Below are positions 11,248-22,096 of a DNA stretch of 64,000 nucleotides, one piece after another. The number at the start of each line of letters is the position of its first letter. Position 1 is the first letter of the stretch. The translations under genes and the position numbers were made by a program. The stretch covers positions 140,119,545 to 140,183,544 of the forward strand of contig NC_030680.2 in NCBI RefSeq assembly GCF_000004195.4. Direction: 5' to 3'. The DNA comes from Xenopus tropicalis. Lineage: Eukaryota > Chordata > Amphibia > Anura > Pipidae. The notes under the pieces are model-generated. The model was not told where the DNA came from. It searched no databases and saw only the letters and a program-made list of their open reading frames with translations.

Positions 11248-11447
11248 TGGGGACCGCATCGGCTCGTTGATGCGGTCCCTGGACCGACTTTTTCTATACC
11301 TGCCGTTGTAATTCAATCGTTTGGCCCCAGGGCCAAACAATCAAATTACCCTGAATTCTCCCGATATTGCCCACCCGTAGGTGGGGGATATTGGGAGAAG
11401 ATCCGCTCGCTTGGCCAAGCGAGAGGATCTTATGGTGTATGGGCACC

Positions 11448-12248
11448 TTTACTCTGGTTATTATCATATAACAATAAGAAACATAACAATCAATTCTTTC
11501 ATTGGTGCCAGTCCGCGGTTTAAGGTTTGTATTCGGAGAGGCATGACCCAAATATTGCCGTAATGGCTCCAAATGAATGAGTCACATATTGTATAATGAA
11601 ATCAATGCAGGCAGGATATACCTAGAAATGAGGGAGAACCCATATAAGGCACCCTGTTTAATCCATCATATCATATAAATGTATTATTAAAAGCATAGGT
11701 CTTCAGATCTTCTTGGTTCTGGCTCCCCTAGTCAAACATTTAGTTGGGCACCTATTTTGCTCATTACAAAGTTACAAATATATGACATTATGGGTGAATA
11801 GTCATTCTCCTATAGTTTCAATGAACTTGCCCTAATTGGTCCTTAGGCTGGGAGCCCCCAACTTTATCTGCCCCTTGGAGGCATCCTTGGGGTAACAACT
11901 AGCAGCTCAGAGGAGGATAAAGCCAAGCAGTTAATTACAGTTCTAAACGTTCACTGTTGGCAGCTACAGTAAGAGATGCCGTCCCAAGGAGACATTGTCA
12001 TTATCATGTTAATTAATGTCATGCTCTGTTGTTATTTATGTAGCAAGTTGGATACATCTGACAGCTTCATGCAATGGGAGACATCAAATAGTTTCCATAA
12101 TGATTCACAGAGCAGGACATATAGGCAGGGTAGGCTCAGGCTGTATTATCCATGGATGGGCGTGCCTGGTTTCCTACCATATGGTCTATCCTCCATCTTC
12201 AAGGTGTGGCAAGCAGACACATTCACAGCTTATTTCTTGATAAACAAG

Positions 12249-12250
<2 letters not shown>
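11448..12250. other. Non-coding, no recognised feature
   Basis: Single-copy, AT-rich. No exon, RNA gene or complete transposon recognised. Confidence 0.45.

Positions 12251-12303
<53 letters not shown>
12251..12303. repeat. (AT)n microsatellite
   Basis: An uninterrupted alternating AT tract of about 52 bp. Confidence 0.98.
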
Positions 12304-12308
<5 letters not shown>

Positions 12309-14594
12309 GAACCTTGAGTTTTTTGATATGGCCCCCATTTGTGATCATTGTGTTGTACTCCAATTAGCTCTTGATATATGAAAATAGGTCCCATTGATAT
12401 CCAAGAACATCAATAAACATTTACCCTCAAATTTCACCCTACTTGGCCTCAATGCTGGGCCCACCAGAGAAAGGCCAAACTTGACGGAAGCCTTACAGTT
12501 CTTACCATTGCTTAAGGTACAATTCCTAGTAGTTACTTTTTGGGGAAAGGGCACACAGAATATGCTGGAGCCTTAACTGCTATTTTCAGATGTTTGGTCA
12601 CCTACACGGGAGGGACAATATAGCAAGCTCTGAATGCCAAGCTCTGAATGGGATGCCACCCAGACTTGATAATTTTTCAGGGTGATTTCATCTGATTCAT
12701 CTCAAAGCATAAATTTGGAAACTTCACCTGGAACTGGGTCAAGGGCATTCCCCCCCCCCCCCCCCCATGCATGCAATAATGCTGAAAGTATGGGAGAAAA
12801 TGTTGCATTGTGCAAAACAGCATGGGAATTCTCCTTATATCTAATTCTAACTGGCCTTCAGGATGACCCCCCCCCCCCAAATAAGGCTACAGGCTGACTG
12901 AGGGGACCCAGCCCAAATTGTCTGGAAACAACTAATCTATGATCAGGCCAGGGGCATACCTAGAAGCTACCAGTTCCACAGCACAATCATTTTGGTCCTT
13001 TCTAAACTTTGAGAAGATGACACTTACTGAAACCTCTTATTAGTGGGCCCCCTATATCTCCTGTGCTCCCCAGTAATTGCTGGGCCTTCTTCCTCTATAT
13101 TTATGCCCCCCGGTTCTGGTATCTCCCTTACCCTGTAGGATAGAGACATAAAGGGACACTTATGAACGAGTTCATAAGCCAGAAGGCTGCCATTGACTCA
13201 AGGCTTATGTATCCAACAGTAACTTTCTGTCCATGTAGGGAAATCATCTTGTCTCTGACATTCGCTCCATCTGTGCAATAAAGTCTGGTTACACACCGAC
13301 TTATCACCAAGGTGCAAATCTCACCTCTATGATTAGCAAGAGAAATGACTGGCGCTTCTGAAGTCTCACTAATCCCTCTCTACCTCCTGCCCGCCACTAA
13401 TTATTTATCAAGCAGCTCTATCTGCTTTGATAACTATTGCTAGAGGCTTAAATGCTACACTGGAGGCATTTATATCCCTCAGCGGGAGTCAGAAGGAGCT
13501 AATTTAAACCACTACAAATAAGCAGGCCCCCTTCAGCATAAATGAAGCCCCCAGAGGACCTTGATAGCAATTAACTGGGGAAGGGTGAAATAAAATCAAA
13601 GGCTGACAAACGGCAAAGAGAAAGGGCTGAGTTTTGCTTGTTTAACTAGCCCTTCCTATAGCCATAGGCTATTCTGCACATGGAATTCTGGGAACAAGGC
13701 TGCATTGTAGGTAAAAAAAATCCTTTGGTGTTTTGCATCCGAATTTTACACATTGCACCGTGTTCATGAATTAGCCCTAGGGATTTTATTGCTGTGGATT
13801 CCTTCCCATTGACATGAATGGGAAGTGACAAAGGTCTCCCTGCAAGGTGATTATTGTCATTGTCCCATGTCCCACTGGTGTGCCCACCGAGGAATTGGAG
13901 TTAAGATCAGCTGCTCAACACAAGAGAAAAAAAGATTACATGGATGGATAACCCAACGAATAATAAAGGAAAAGAGTATATAAATATACGTGGTGATGCT
14001 TTCAGCAGAAGACACTGAGATCTTGCCGTGCATGTTTAATGAGTTCTATCTAATTAAGGAAAGAATGAGGGGTATTTTTAGCCCCATAAACAAATGTCAG
14101 TTCCAGCGCGGATATTATGTCAGTCCGGGGAGAAATGCTTTTGCCATATTTAGAGGCTGGAATTCCTTCCCACTTAGAAGTGAAATTAGGAATGGCTGCG
14201 GCAGAGTTTTTGTTTGCTTTCCCTTAGATCAACAGAAAGGAGATCTGGCAGGAGTTGAACTTGATCGACCTACGACCTGTTTTCTCCTAAGCCTCATGTA
14301 ATTACGTGGGGACAAGGTGTAATGACTTCACGGCGGTGACTAAAGGGGGGGACAAAAGTATATAGGGAAATCCTGATTCTGAAACACCAACCAAGGCAAT
14401 GATCATCTCTTAATAAGAAATTTACAATAGGAGCGGAGTTGTGCTCTCTAATATACATTTTTTATAAAACCACAGATTGTACAACGGCTGTGGAAGGATA
14501 TTTTGAGTACATATAAAATCCTGGACTCAGTGTGTGGCCTTGTTCCCAGTCTCCATGTGAGAGGGTAAAGGTTTTGCACACCTGTACATTGGGC
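12304..14594. other. Non-coding; C homopolymers
   Basis: Mostly single-copy. C runs occur at about 12751-12766 and 12868-12878. The interval 13370-13530 and the block near 13990-14330 are free of recognised repeats. Open frames of 60-103 codons have no recognisable domain. Confidence 0.45.
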
Positions 14595-14765
14595 CGTGCC
14601 CATAAGGGCGATGGCCAACGGGGAGATCAGTCGACTGGGGTTAAATCTTGGCTATCGCGGGCCACTATTGCTGGTGGAAAGGCATTTCAGGGAGATTAGT
14701 CACCTGTGGTGATGGAGATTATCCGTGGGTGACTAATCTCCCCATGGCCGATTATCCTAAGGGTT
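14595..14765. repeat. Probable decayed MITE (gactaatctcccc motif)
   Basis: The motif ggggagatcagtcgac at the left and gtgactaatctccccat at the right are inverted to each other, and an internal copy reads gggagattagtcacc. This looks like an old hairpin-type repeat with eroded ends. Family not certain. Confidence 0.4.
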
Positions 14766-15129
14766 AGGACAGCTGGTTCTGTTTACAGTTGGGAAAGGGT
14801 GTTGTTTCCCTGTTTAGGTCAAAGTGTTTACCTGGTAATTCTGTAGTTTGTCAGAGGTGTCAAGGTTCCCTCGTCTGTAAAAACACAAGTCACCATCTGC
14901 TTGGCCTCTTTCTGTGGATCCCCACTTGCTGGAGGAGTTGGTTGGTGCTGGAGGTAGAGGTTGGCCTTAGTAGGAGAAGAGAGTGTGAGGGCAGTTCCAG
15001 CAATACCTCACTCTAGGGAGGAGAGGCAGCACTAGGGTAATTGGTTAAGCAGCCAGAGGCACAAAGGAGGAGACCAGAAGGGTTAGTGCCCAAGGTGTCA
15101 CCCTTCAGTACAGGGATTCAAGTGCTTAA

Positions 15130-15443
15130 GGTGGCCATACACGGGACAATTGTAGCTGCCGATATTGGTCCCTTAGACCGATTCGGCAGCTTATCGGCCC
15201 GTGTAGGGGCACAAATGACGGGCCTGCCCGACTGATATCTGGCCTAAAATCAGCCAGATATTGTTTGGGCAGGTTAAAAAATTTAGTTGGATCGGGGACC
15301 ACATCAACGAGCCAATGCGGTCCCCGACCCGACTAAAGGGAACTGTCTGTGCCTATTCTGGCGTTCTAATTCAAATTAGCCTAAATTCACCCGATAATCG
15401 CCCAGCCATAGGTGGGGATATTGGGAGAATATGTATGGCCACC
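15130..15443 (+). mobile_element. TTAA-type MITE with exact TTAA flanks
   Basis: TTAA at 15126-15129 and 15444-15447. The ends ggtggccatacacggga and atgtatggccacc form the inverted repeat. Family blocks are present (cccttagaccgattcggcag, ttatcggcccgtgtaggggc, gataatcgcccagcc). This is a good reference copy for the family. Confidence 0.9.
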
Positions 15444-15447
15444 TTAA

Positions 15448-17073
15448 GGCTCAGGAATAGGAGATCCCTGGAGTAAAGCACCACAGTGAGGATCAGCTTG
15501 CTTTGGGGATGAGTTCACCTATGTGTGAGTACTACCTCGGAGTGTCTACAACTGCTACGCCCGTGTAACATCTTAAAAGTGAAAGGCATTGTCTGAAGTA
15601 CCTGTGAAGTGATTGATGATTGTACCAACTGAATAGTACCACCAAAGAGCGTGGAAAACATCCCTCAAATAAAGAGTTATTTTACTAATAAAGAGTTGTT
15701 TTACATACAGTACATATGGACATAGATTGGCTTCAGGATAAATTCAGTTAGACGCTTGCGCAGTTATGATATCATCATCCAGGTTTAGCCTCTTAGTAAG
15801 TAGAGTGCCAGTATGTCCCTTAGTAGCACCCTGCAGATACACACACTGTATTGGTGCTATTATGCATGCTGTTAAACGTAAACGTAATGTTGCTGTAAAG
15901 TGCTCCGGGGGACTGTCGCGCACGCTTACTTCTCAGTGCATCCTGGCAAGGGCACGTCTGTACGCACGCATCCACACTCATGTCTTGACAATTGGCCCCT
16001 TTAGCTTGTAAACATTGCCAAGCTGGCTCTGTGTCTACAGGTCCTTTCCAAGCCTCTTTATACTTCTGGTCCGCTGGCTTTTGACTCTCTGCCTGACTTC
16101 TGACCTTAAAAGTATTCAGCCTGCCCTGACTTCTTGCTGGTCTTTGATTTCGGTTAACCCTTGCCTGTGCTAAAATTTTGGATTATAGTCTGCAGTGTTC
16201 AGGTTCTCCCTGTTGCTTTGCAGAAAAAATATCCAAGGCCCCAAAAAGGTGTCAGTGAAGACCAGTTCCAGCAGGGATCTCCTGCTCACTAAAGGGGGTA
16301 CAATCTCCCAAACAGCCTCAGGGTTCCTGCCTCCCATTTGTGATAGCTTGGGCCAGTATGGAGCCCCCCCTGGCTGCTGGTCCAGCCGCTTTCTTGAAAA
16401 GTGTCCTAGGTGCTCTCCTAGAATGCTTGGAAATTCACGAGACACAGCAACTTCATCTGTCTCAGGCATTGCACCATATCTCTACCCATATGGACACCCT
16501 TTAAGTCTCTCAGGGGACCCCAGCCCCTTCTCCAACACTTGCTGTACTCTCTGTCAGAGGGGCTCAAGCTTCTGAGGCTGAGATCCCCGCTCCGCTCTGT
16601 TACATTGGTACTGGGGCGCTTTGCAGTCGCTTAGCATGCAAATTGGATTTCAGCTGTAATTGCAGGTAACATAGTGTTCTATTCTCTATAGATTATCACT
16701 TAGTCACTCCATTTGCAGTCCCCACATAGCTACTTCAGGTACTTATTGAGCCAGCCGGACTATCGTCAGTATTATTGAGGAACTCTGAAGAAGCAGTTCA
16801 GGAGGAGCAGTTCAGTCTATATATATTCCACTTATTACTATATGGTTCCAGGCTGCACCCCCACCTTTGGAGGTGGCGGTAGATTGAGGGTCCCCTATGC
16901 CAGTTGCACAAAATCTGTAACAGGAGGTGGGAGAGGGGCAGATGTACGGAAGTGCAAGAATTGACTTTGGTAGCAAGTACCTTTACTGAACAGAATTCAT
17001 TGCGCAAAGAGTGGGGCAAACGTTGTGCGACCACTACTGCACTTTTGGTGGCAAAATGACCCCTAGAATGTTT
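15448..17073. other. Non-coding, no recognised gene
   Basis: An open frame of 126 codons (16195-16575) has no recognisable domain. The block 15750-16170 is unusually CpG-containing for the region (ctgtcgcgcacgc, gtacgcacgcatcc) and could be a decayed retroelement piece, but I see no polymerase or terminal repeats. Confidence 0.4.
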
Positions 17074-17270
17074 TAGTGGTAGGGCCTACAAAGTATAGAT
17101 GTTTGACTGGTGGGCAATACAAACCATAGATGTATGGATGGGAGGTGATACAAAGATGATATATGTGACTGCTGAGAGATATAAATCATAGATGCATGAA
17201 TGGTAGGTGATTCAGCACATAGATATATGGCTGGTAGGTGATATAAAACATAGATGTATGACATATAGCT
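17074..17270 (+). repeat. Degenerate tandem repeat, roughly 35-40 bp unit
   Basis: The phrases catagatgtatg and ggtaggtgatacaaa recur five or six times with varying spacing. Units are well diverged, so this is an old minisatellite. Confidence 0.6.
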
Positions 17271-17384
17271 CATATGAAAGGGAAGGATATAGAGCATTCC
17301 AATCTAAAATTAATTGTTTTCTGTTTTTTCTATAAAATTAGGCACCACCTGGTCTTCTATTGGGTAAGAAGGTGTTGTATTCTA

Positions 17385-17597
17385 CGAACCGGATTCCAAA
17401 AAAGTTGGGACACTAAACAAATTGTGAATAAAAACTGAACGCAATGATGTGGAGGTGCCAACTTCTAATATTTTATTCAGAATAAAACATAAATCACGGA
17501 ACAAAAGTTTAAACTGAGAAAATGTACCATTTTAAGGGAAAAATATGTTGATTCAGAATTTCATGGTGTCAACAAATCCCAAAAAAGTTGGGACAAG
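17385..17597 (+). repeat. Left terminal inverted repeat of Tc1 composite
   Basis: Begins cgaaccggattcc. Outer direct repeat ccaaaaaagttgggacact at about 17395; inner direct repeat cccaaaaaagttgggacaag ending at 17597. Its partner is 20002-20214, which is nearly identical in reverse complement. Confidence 0.9.
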
Positions 17598-17735
17598 TAG
17601 CAATAAGAGGCTGGAAAAAGTAAATTTGAGCATAACGAAGAGCTGGAAGACCAAATAACACTAATTAGGTCAATTGGCAACATGATTGGGTATAAAAAGA
17701 GCTTCTCAGAGTGGCAGTGTCTCTCAGAAGCCAAG

Positions 17736-18740
17736 ATGGGTAGAGGATCACCAATTCCCACAATGTTGCGCAGAAAGATAGTGAAGCAATATCAGAAAGG
17801 TGTTACCCAGCGAAAAATTGCAAAGATTTTGCATCTATCATCATCAACTGTGCATAATATCATCCGAAGATTCAGAGAATCTGGAACAATCTCTGTGCGT
17901 AAGGGTCAAGGCCGTAAAACCATACTGGATGCCCGTGATCTCCGGGCCCTTAAACGACACTGCACCACAAACAGGAATGCTACTGTAAAGGAAATCACAG
18001 AATGGGCTCAGGAATACTTCCAGAAACCATTGTCAGTGAACACAATCCACCGTGCCATCCGCCGTTGCCAGCTGAAACTCTACAGTGCAAAGAAGAAGCC
18101 ATTTCTAAGCAAGATCCACAAGCTCGGGCGTTTTCACTGGGCCAGGGATCATTTAAAATGGAGTGTGGCAAAATGGAAGACTGTTCTGTGGTCAGACGAG
18201 TCACGATTCGAAGTTCTTTTTGGAAATCTGGGACGCCATGTCATCTGGACCAAAGAGGACAAGGACAACCCAAGTTGTTATCAACGCTCAGTTCAGAAGC
18301 CTGCATCTCTGATGGTATGGGGTTGCATGAGTGCGTGTGGCATGGGCAGCTTGCATGTCTGGAAAGGCAGCATCAATGCAGAGAAATATATTCAGGTTCT
18401 AGAACAACATATGCTCCCATCCAGACGTCATCTTTTTCAGGGAAGAGCCTTCATTTTTCAACAAGATAATGTCAGACCACATTCTGCATCAATCACAACA
18501 TCATGGCTGCGTAGGAGAAGGATCCGGGTACTGAAATGGCCAGTCTGCAGTCCAGATCTTTCACCTATAGAGAACATTTGGCTCATCATAAAGACGAAGG
18601 TGCGACAAAGAAGGCCCAAGACGATTGAACAGTTAGAGAAAAATGTGAGAGCATACCTATTCCTAAACTTGAGAAACTCCTCGGTCCCCAGACGTCTGTT
18701 GAGTGTTGTAAGAAGAAGGGGAGATGCCACACAGTGGTGA
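17736..18740 (+). CDS. Tc1-like DDE transposase, open reading frame
   Basis: Predicted protein of 334 residues that would cut and paste its own element at TA sites in the nucleus. The start is taken at the MGRGSP methionine, as is usual for the family; the frame is open 18 codons further upstream. An N-terminal helix-turn-helix (about residues 10-50, with KGVTQRKIAK) is followed by a GQGRK hinge (57-61) and a second DNA-binding half (to about 120). The DDE catalytic residues are visible: D154 in WSDES, D244 in QQDN and E279 in SPIENIW, giving DD34E spacing. Compared with the copy at 28175-29196, residues about 302-316 differ because two small deletions (18 bp in total) shift and then restore the frame. 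The catalytic core looks intact but the C-terminal tail is altered, so activity is uncertain. Confidence 0.9.
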   Translation: MGRGSPIPTMLRRKIVKQYQKGVTQRKIAKILHLSSSTVHNIIRRFRESGTISVRKGQGRKTILDARDLRALKRHCTTNRNATVKEITEWAQEYFQKPLSVNTIHRAIRRCQLKLYSAKKKPFLSKIHKLGRFHWARDHLKWSVAKWKTVLWSDESRFEVLFGNLGRHVIWTKEDKDNPSCYQRSVQKPASLMVWGCMSACGMGSLHVWKGSINAEKYIQVLEQHMLPSRRHLFQGRAFIFQQDNVRPHSASITTSWLRRRRIRVLKWPVCSPDLSPIENIWLIIKTKVRQRRPKTIEQLEKNVRAYLFLNLRNSSVPRRLLSVVRRRGDATQW

Positions 18741-18806
18741 AAATGGCCTTGTCCCAACTTTTTTGGGATTTGTTGACACCATGAAATTCTGAATCAACAT
18801 ATTTTT

Positions 18807-19863
18807 GCAGGCTCTTCCCTGAAAAAGATGACGTCTGGATGGGAGCATATGTTGTTATAGAACCTGAATATATTTCTCTGCATTGATGCTGCCTTTCCAG
18901 ACATGCAAGCTGCCCATGCCACACGCACTCATGCAACCCCATACCATCAGAGATGCAGGCTTCTGAACTGAGCGTTGATAACAACTTGGGTTGTCCTTGT
19001 CCTCTTTGGTCCGGATGACATGGCGTCCCAGATTTCCAAAAAGAACTTCGAATCGTGACTCGTCTGACCACAGATCAGTCTTCCATTTTGCCACACTCCA
19101 TTTTAAATGATCCCTGGCCCAGTGAAAACGCCCGAGCTTGTGGATCTTGCTTAGAAATGACTTCTTCTTTGCACTGTAGAGTTTCAGCTGGCAACGGCGG
19201 ATGGCACGGTGGGTTCACTGACAATGGTTTGTGGAAGTATTCCTGAGCCCATTCTGTGATTTCCTTTACAGTAGCATTCCTGTTTGTGGTGCAGTGTCGT
19301 TTTAAGCTGGCCATACACGTGGCGATCTCACGATGTTTCGTACGACCGTCGGTCGCACGAAACATCGTCAGATCCGCCACACACCATTCAGGGCTGAATC
19401 GGCAGGTAAGGAGGTAGAAACAATAGGATTTCTACCTCCTTCTGCCGATTCAGCTCTGAAGGGAGAATTTTGGTCAGGCACCTTCTATGGCGCCCGATCA
19501 AAATTTTCTAACTTGGCCGATCGGCGAGCCGACCGATTTCAGCAGCTTCCTGCGATATCGGTCGGCTCGCTGACATGCCATACACGCACCGATTATCGTA
19601 CGAAACGAGGTTTCGTACGATAATATCGGTGCGTGTATGGCCACCTTAAGGGCCCGGAGATCACGGGCATCCAGTATGGTTTTACGGCCTTGACCCTTAC
19701 GCACAGAGATTGTTCCAGATTCTCTGAATCTTCGGATGATGTTATGCACAGTTGATGATGATAGATGCAAAATCTTTGCAATTTTTCGCTGGGTTACACC
19801 TTTCTGATATTGCTTCACTATCTTTCTGCGCAACATTGTGGGAATTGGTGATCCTCTCCCCAT
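18807..19863 (-). pseudogene. Tc1-like transposase, broken copy (composite right half)
   Basis: Reads on the minus strand from a start codon at 19863 (MGRGSP). It is near identical to the gene at 17736-18740 but broken three ways. A 340-bp MITE sits after the ARDLRALK segment (19306-19645). A 5-bp deletion near 19211 shifts the frame after PLSVN. The last third, including the second D and the catalytic E, is missing because the copy ends at the junction near 18806/18807. It cannot make a working enzyme. Confidence 0.9.
19306..19645 (+). mobile_element. TTAA-type MITE (ctggccatacacgtgg subfamily) inside Tc1
   Basis: Flanked by TTAA at 19302-19305 and 19646-19649. The uninterrupted copy at 27955-29547 has a single TTAA at the matching place, so the empty site is known from within the window. 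The ends ctggccatacacgtggcga and gtgcgtgtatggccacc are inverted. Inner arms gtttcgtacg / cgtacgaaac and a gattcagc / gctgaatc pair give more hairpin potential. The same subfamily is at 43843-44170. Confidence 0.92.
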
Positions 19864-20001
19864 CTTGGCTTCTGAGAGACACTGCCACTCTGAGAAGCTC
19901 TTTTTATACCCAATCATGTTGCCAATTGACCTAATTAGTGTTATTTGGTCTTCCAGCTCTTCGTTATGCTCAAATTTACTTTTTCCAGCCTCTTATTGCT
20001 A

Positions 20002-20214
20002 CTTGTCCCAACTTTTTTGGGATTTGTTGACACCATGAAATTCTGAATCAACATATTTTTCCCTTAAAATGGTACATTTTCTCAGTTTAAACTTTTGTTC
20101 CGTGATTTATGTTCTATTCTGAATAAAATATTATAAGTTGGCACCTCCGCATCATTGCGTTCAGTTTTTATTCACAATTTGTTTAGTGTCCCAACTTTTT
20201 TGGAATCCGGGTTG
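20002..20214 (-). repeat. Right terminal inverted repeat of Tc1 composite
   Basis: Inner direct repeat cttgtcccaacttttttggg at 20002 onward; outer end ttggaatccgggttg, followed by TA. Reverse complement of 17385-17597. Confidence 0.9.
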
Positions 20215-20289
20215 TAGAAACAAATGGAATTCCACTGGATGCCAATATAAATCCAAGAAGTTCTGTTGTATAGAATAGGGCCAGGATGT

Positions 20290-20566
20290 CCCTACCTTAG
20301 ACTGATTCGGCAGCTTATCGGCCCATGTAGGGGCAGGAACGATGGCCCTGCCCGACCGATATCTGGCCTGAAATTGCCCAGATATCGATCGGGAAGGTTA
20401 AAAGATTTTGTTGGATCGGGAACCACATCGGCTCGCTGATGCGGTCCCCGAACCGACTGCGCCCATTGCTGTCATTATAATCCTGCAGGTGGGGGTATCG
20501 GGAGAAGATCCGCTTGCTTGGCAACCTCACCAAGCGAGCTGAACTCAGTTTGTTTGGTCACCTTTA
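20290..20566 (+). mobile_element. TTAA-type MITE, 5' truncated
   Basis: Begins within the family at ccttagactgattcggcag and runs through gatatcgatcgggaaggtta and ggtgggggtatcgggagaag to ggtcacctt. The first ~40 bp and the TTAA flanks are missing. Confidence 0.75.
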
Positions 20567-20609
20567 CCCTCGTCTGACTCGGGGCCAAGCAGGGCTAAAG
20601 GCTAAAGAC

Positions 20610-20895
20610 TGGCACCAGTATTATAAATTTACCGGCAATGTACTTGCCGGTAATTTTTGAATACCCTATAAATCTCCTCTCTTTCCTGACCTTCTCTGTG
20701 ATGACCAGGCTTTATACTCATGGGCCCACCTTTGCCCTGCCCATTACTCTCCCCATTTGCCAATCACATTCATCCTTTTCCTGTCTGGTTTGCCCATTTC
20801 CCCACCCCTTACGTCATAGCCCTACTACCAGATAATGTCACCGGCTGCCCCCAAAATGAAGGCCGGTATTAAACCAAAAAGAAGATGGCAACCCT
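20610..20895. repeat. Dispersed repeat with ttaccggcaatgtac motif
   Basis: The left part (ccagtattataaatttaccg, gcaatgtacttgcc) and right part (aaaatgaaggccggtattaa, gatggcaaccct) recur in fragments near 22445, 27920, 29990-30115 and 37255. Probably an old interspersed element; class not known. Confidence 0.45.
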
Positions 20896-21774
20896 AAGCA
20901 GGGCAGTAGGTGGGAAGTTTTATAATGGACAGGACTAGATCTGGAGGGTCTTGTCCATGGGGGCCCATATCTGTGGATGAAGAGTCCAGCCTGAAGGGCA
21001 GTTAGGGTGAGTTTTAGGGCCTCTACTTTGATTTGTGAGCATGTGTGTAACCAGCTTTCCAATTGGGCGGTGCTACAAGAAGCCTATAGCCATTAAAATA
21101 GTTAGAACATCCACAAAGTGAGACCAACTTATTCCCAGTTGTAGAACTAATAATTTAGATTGTAAGCACTTATGGGCAGGGTCCTCCTTACTTTGTGTAT
21201 AGATCACTGTTTGTATATAATTCGTATATTTACAGCTCTGTGGAAAATATACAAAAATATAGAACAAAGAAGTAAATATTATTTCATCTCGTATTTCATA
21301 CAGTTGTATAAATGCCAAAAAATAAAACCCCAGACCAGGTATCATTTCTCGCTATTCATTATTAATAATATATCTATGTGCCATTGATCTTCACTGAATA
21401 CCAAAGAAGGCCTGTATGCGAGGCCTGGGCCGCCGCAACTGCACGAGAAAGAAGGATCTTGACAGTTGAGTTCTATCCATCACGGGAAGGAATGCATTGG
21501 AGGAAATACCTAATGCGGGTTTGTTTCAGTTTGCAAACAACAGAGAAGCCTCGCACAAACAATAGAACAAAGGCTAAACGCACGACTCTCCCACAGCGAC
21601 AACACAACTCAGAACTTTCACATCAAACAGTGTCTGTGGCTCTGAGTTTCTTCCAAAATGTTCTGTGTTTGAATGGAAAATCATATAAAATTTGGGTATA
21701 CAATATATACAACATATATGTGTGTGTGTATGCAATTGTCTAATATGTTGCCATGTACAATGCTGGTTTAGGAT
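20896..21774. other. Non-coding; short retroposon-tail fragment
   Basis: Mostly single-copy. At 21150-21245 a fragment reads attgtaagcacttatgggca and tacagctctgtggaaaata, which resembles the tail region at 41885-42060. No gene evidence. Confidence 0.45.
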
Positions 21775-21965
21775 TAAGACACACAGAGCTAATAGTAGCT
21801 GCTACTTGTCACAGCTACAAAACCAGACAATGCTGATTATTTACTGATAATTGTCTACATGTGTTTTAGCAGAGGCAATTCTCAGTATTGTCTATGGCAG
21901 GGGATTTTCTGGCATTTAGCAGCTGTGAAAGTAGCTGCTACTAAGTAGCTCCGTGTGTCTTCACA
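21775..21965 (+). mobile_element. MITE with gacacacagagct ends
   Basis: The ends aagacacacagagct and agctccgtgtgtctt are inverted. Inside them agtagctgctacttgtcac pairs with gtgaaagtagctgctact. A second copy in the opposite orientation is at 47499-47692. No coding capacity. Confidence 0.75.
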
Positions 21966-22096
21966 TGAGAGCCCCAGTGAAACAGATTTATCTCATTCTG
22001 GACAAGGGAGTCATATACTATGTGCAATACAGGCAAGAAATGGGTGCAGTGTGCCATGTTTTTGGTAACTTTGTAATACCGGTGCTGGTCCTAGAT

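Larger units (their letters stand above)
10838..11447 (+). mobile_element. TTAA-type MITE carrying a nested MITE
   Basis: TTAA at 10834-10837 precedes ggtccccatacacgggcc. The family sequence runs to about 10894 and resumes at about 11248 with ttggggaccgcatcggctcg, continuing to gtgtatgggcacc at 11447 (flank ttta). The block between is foreign (10895-11247), and a part of the host MITE is missing at the junction. Confidence 0.8.
17385..20214. mobile_element. Head-to-head Tc1-like composite (two copies, one outer TIR each)
   Basis: A 213-bp terminal inverted repeat lies at each outer end (17385-17597 and 20002-20214), with TA dinucleotides directly outside (17383-17384 and 20215-20216). Each TIR carries two copies of the aaaaaagttgggaca motif, one at its outer and one at its inner edge, the IR/DR layout of some Tc1-like elements. 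The left copy has an open transposase gene on the + strand and breaks off at about 18806 inside its right TIR. There it joins a second, 5'-complete but 3'-truncated copy running on the - strand. With a single TA pair outside, the whole 2.83 kb behaves as one insertion. Confidence 0.85.

Noticed and set aside
10873..11523. 216-codon frame and its neighbours on both strands
   Set aside because: They arise from the 21-bp array, a multiple of three without stops.
15750..16170. Possible LTR retrotransposon piece
   Set aside because: CpG content and phrasing are suggestive, but I see no terminal repeats, primer-binding site or polymerase motif.
16195..16575. 126-codon open frame
   Set aside because: No recognisable domain, low-complexity Ser/Pro composition, no splice or promoter context.
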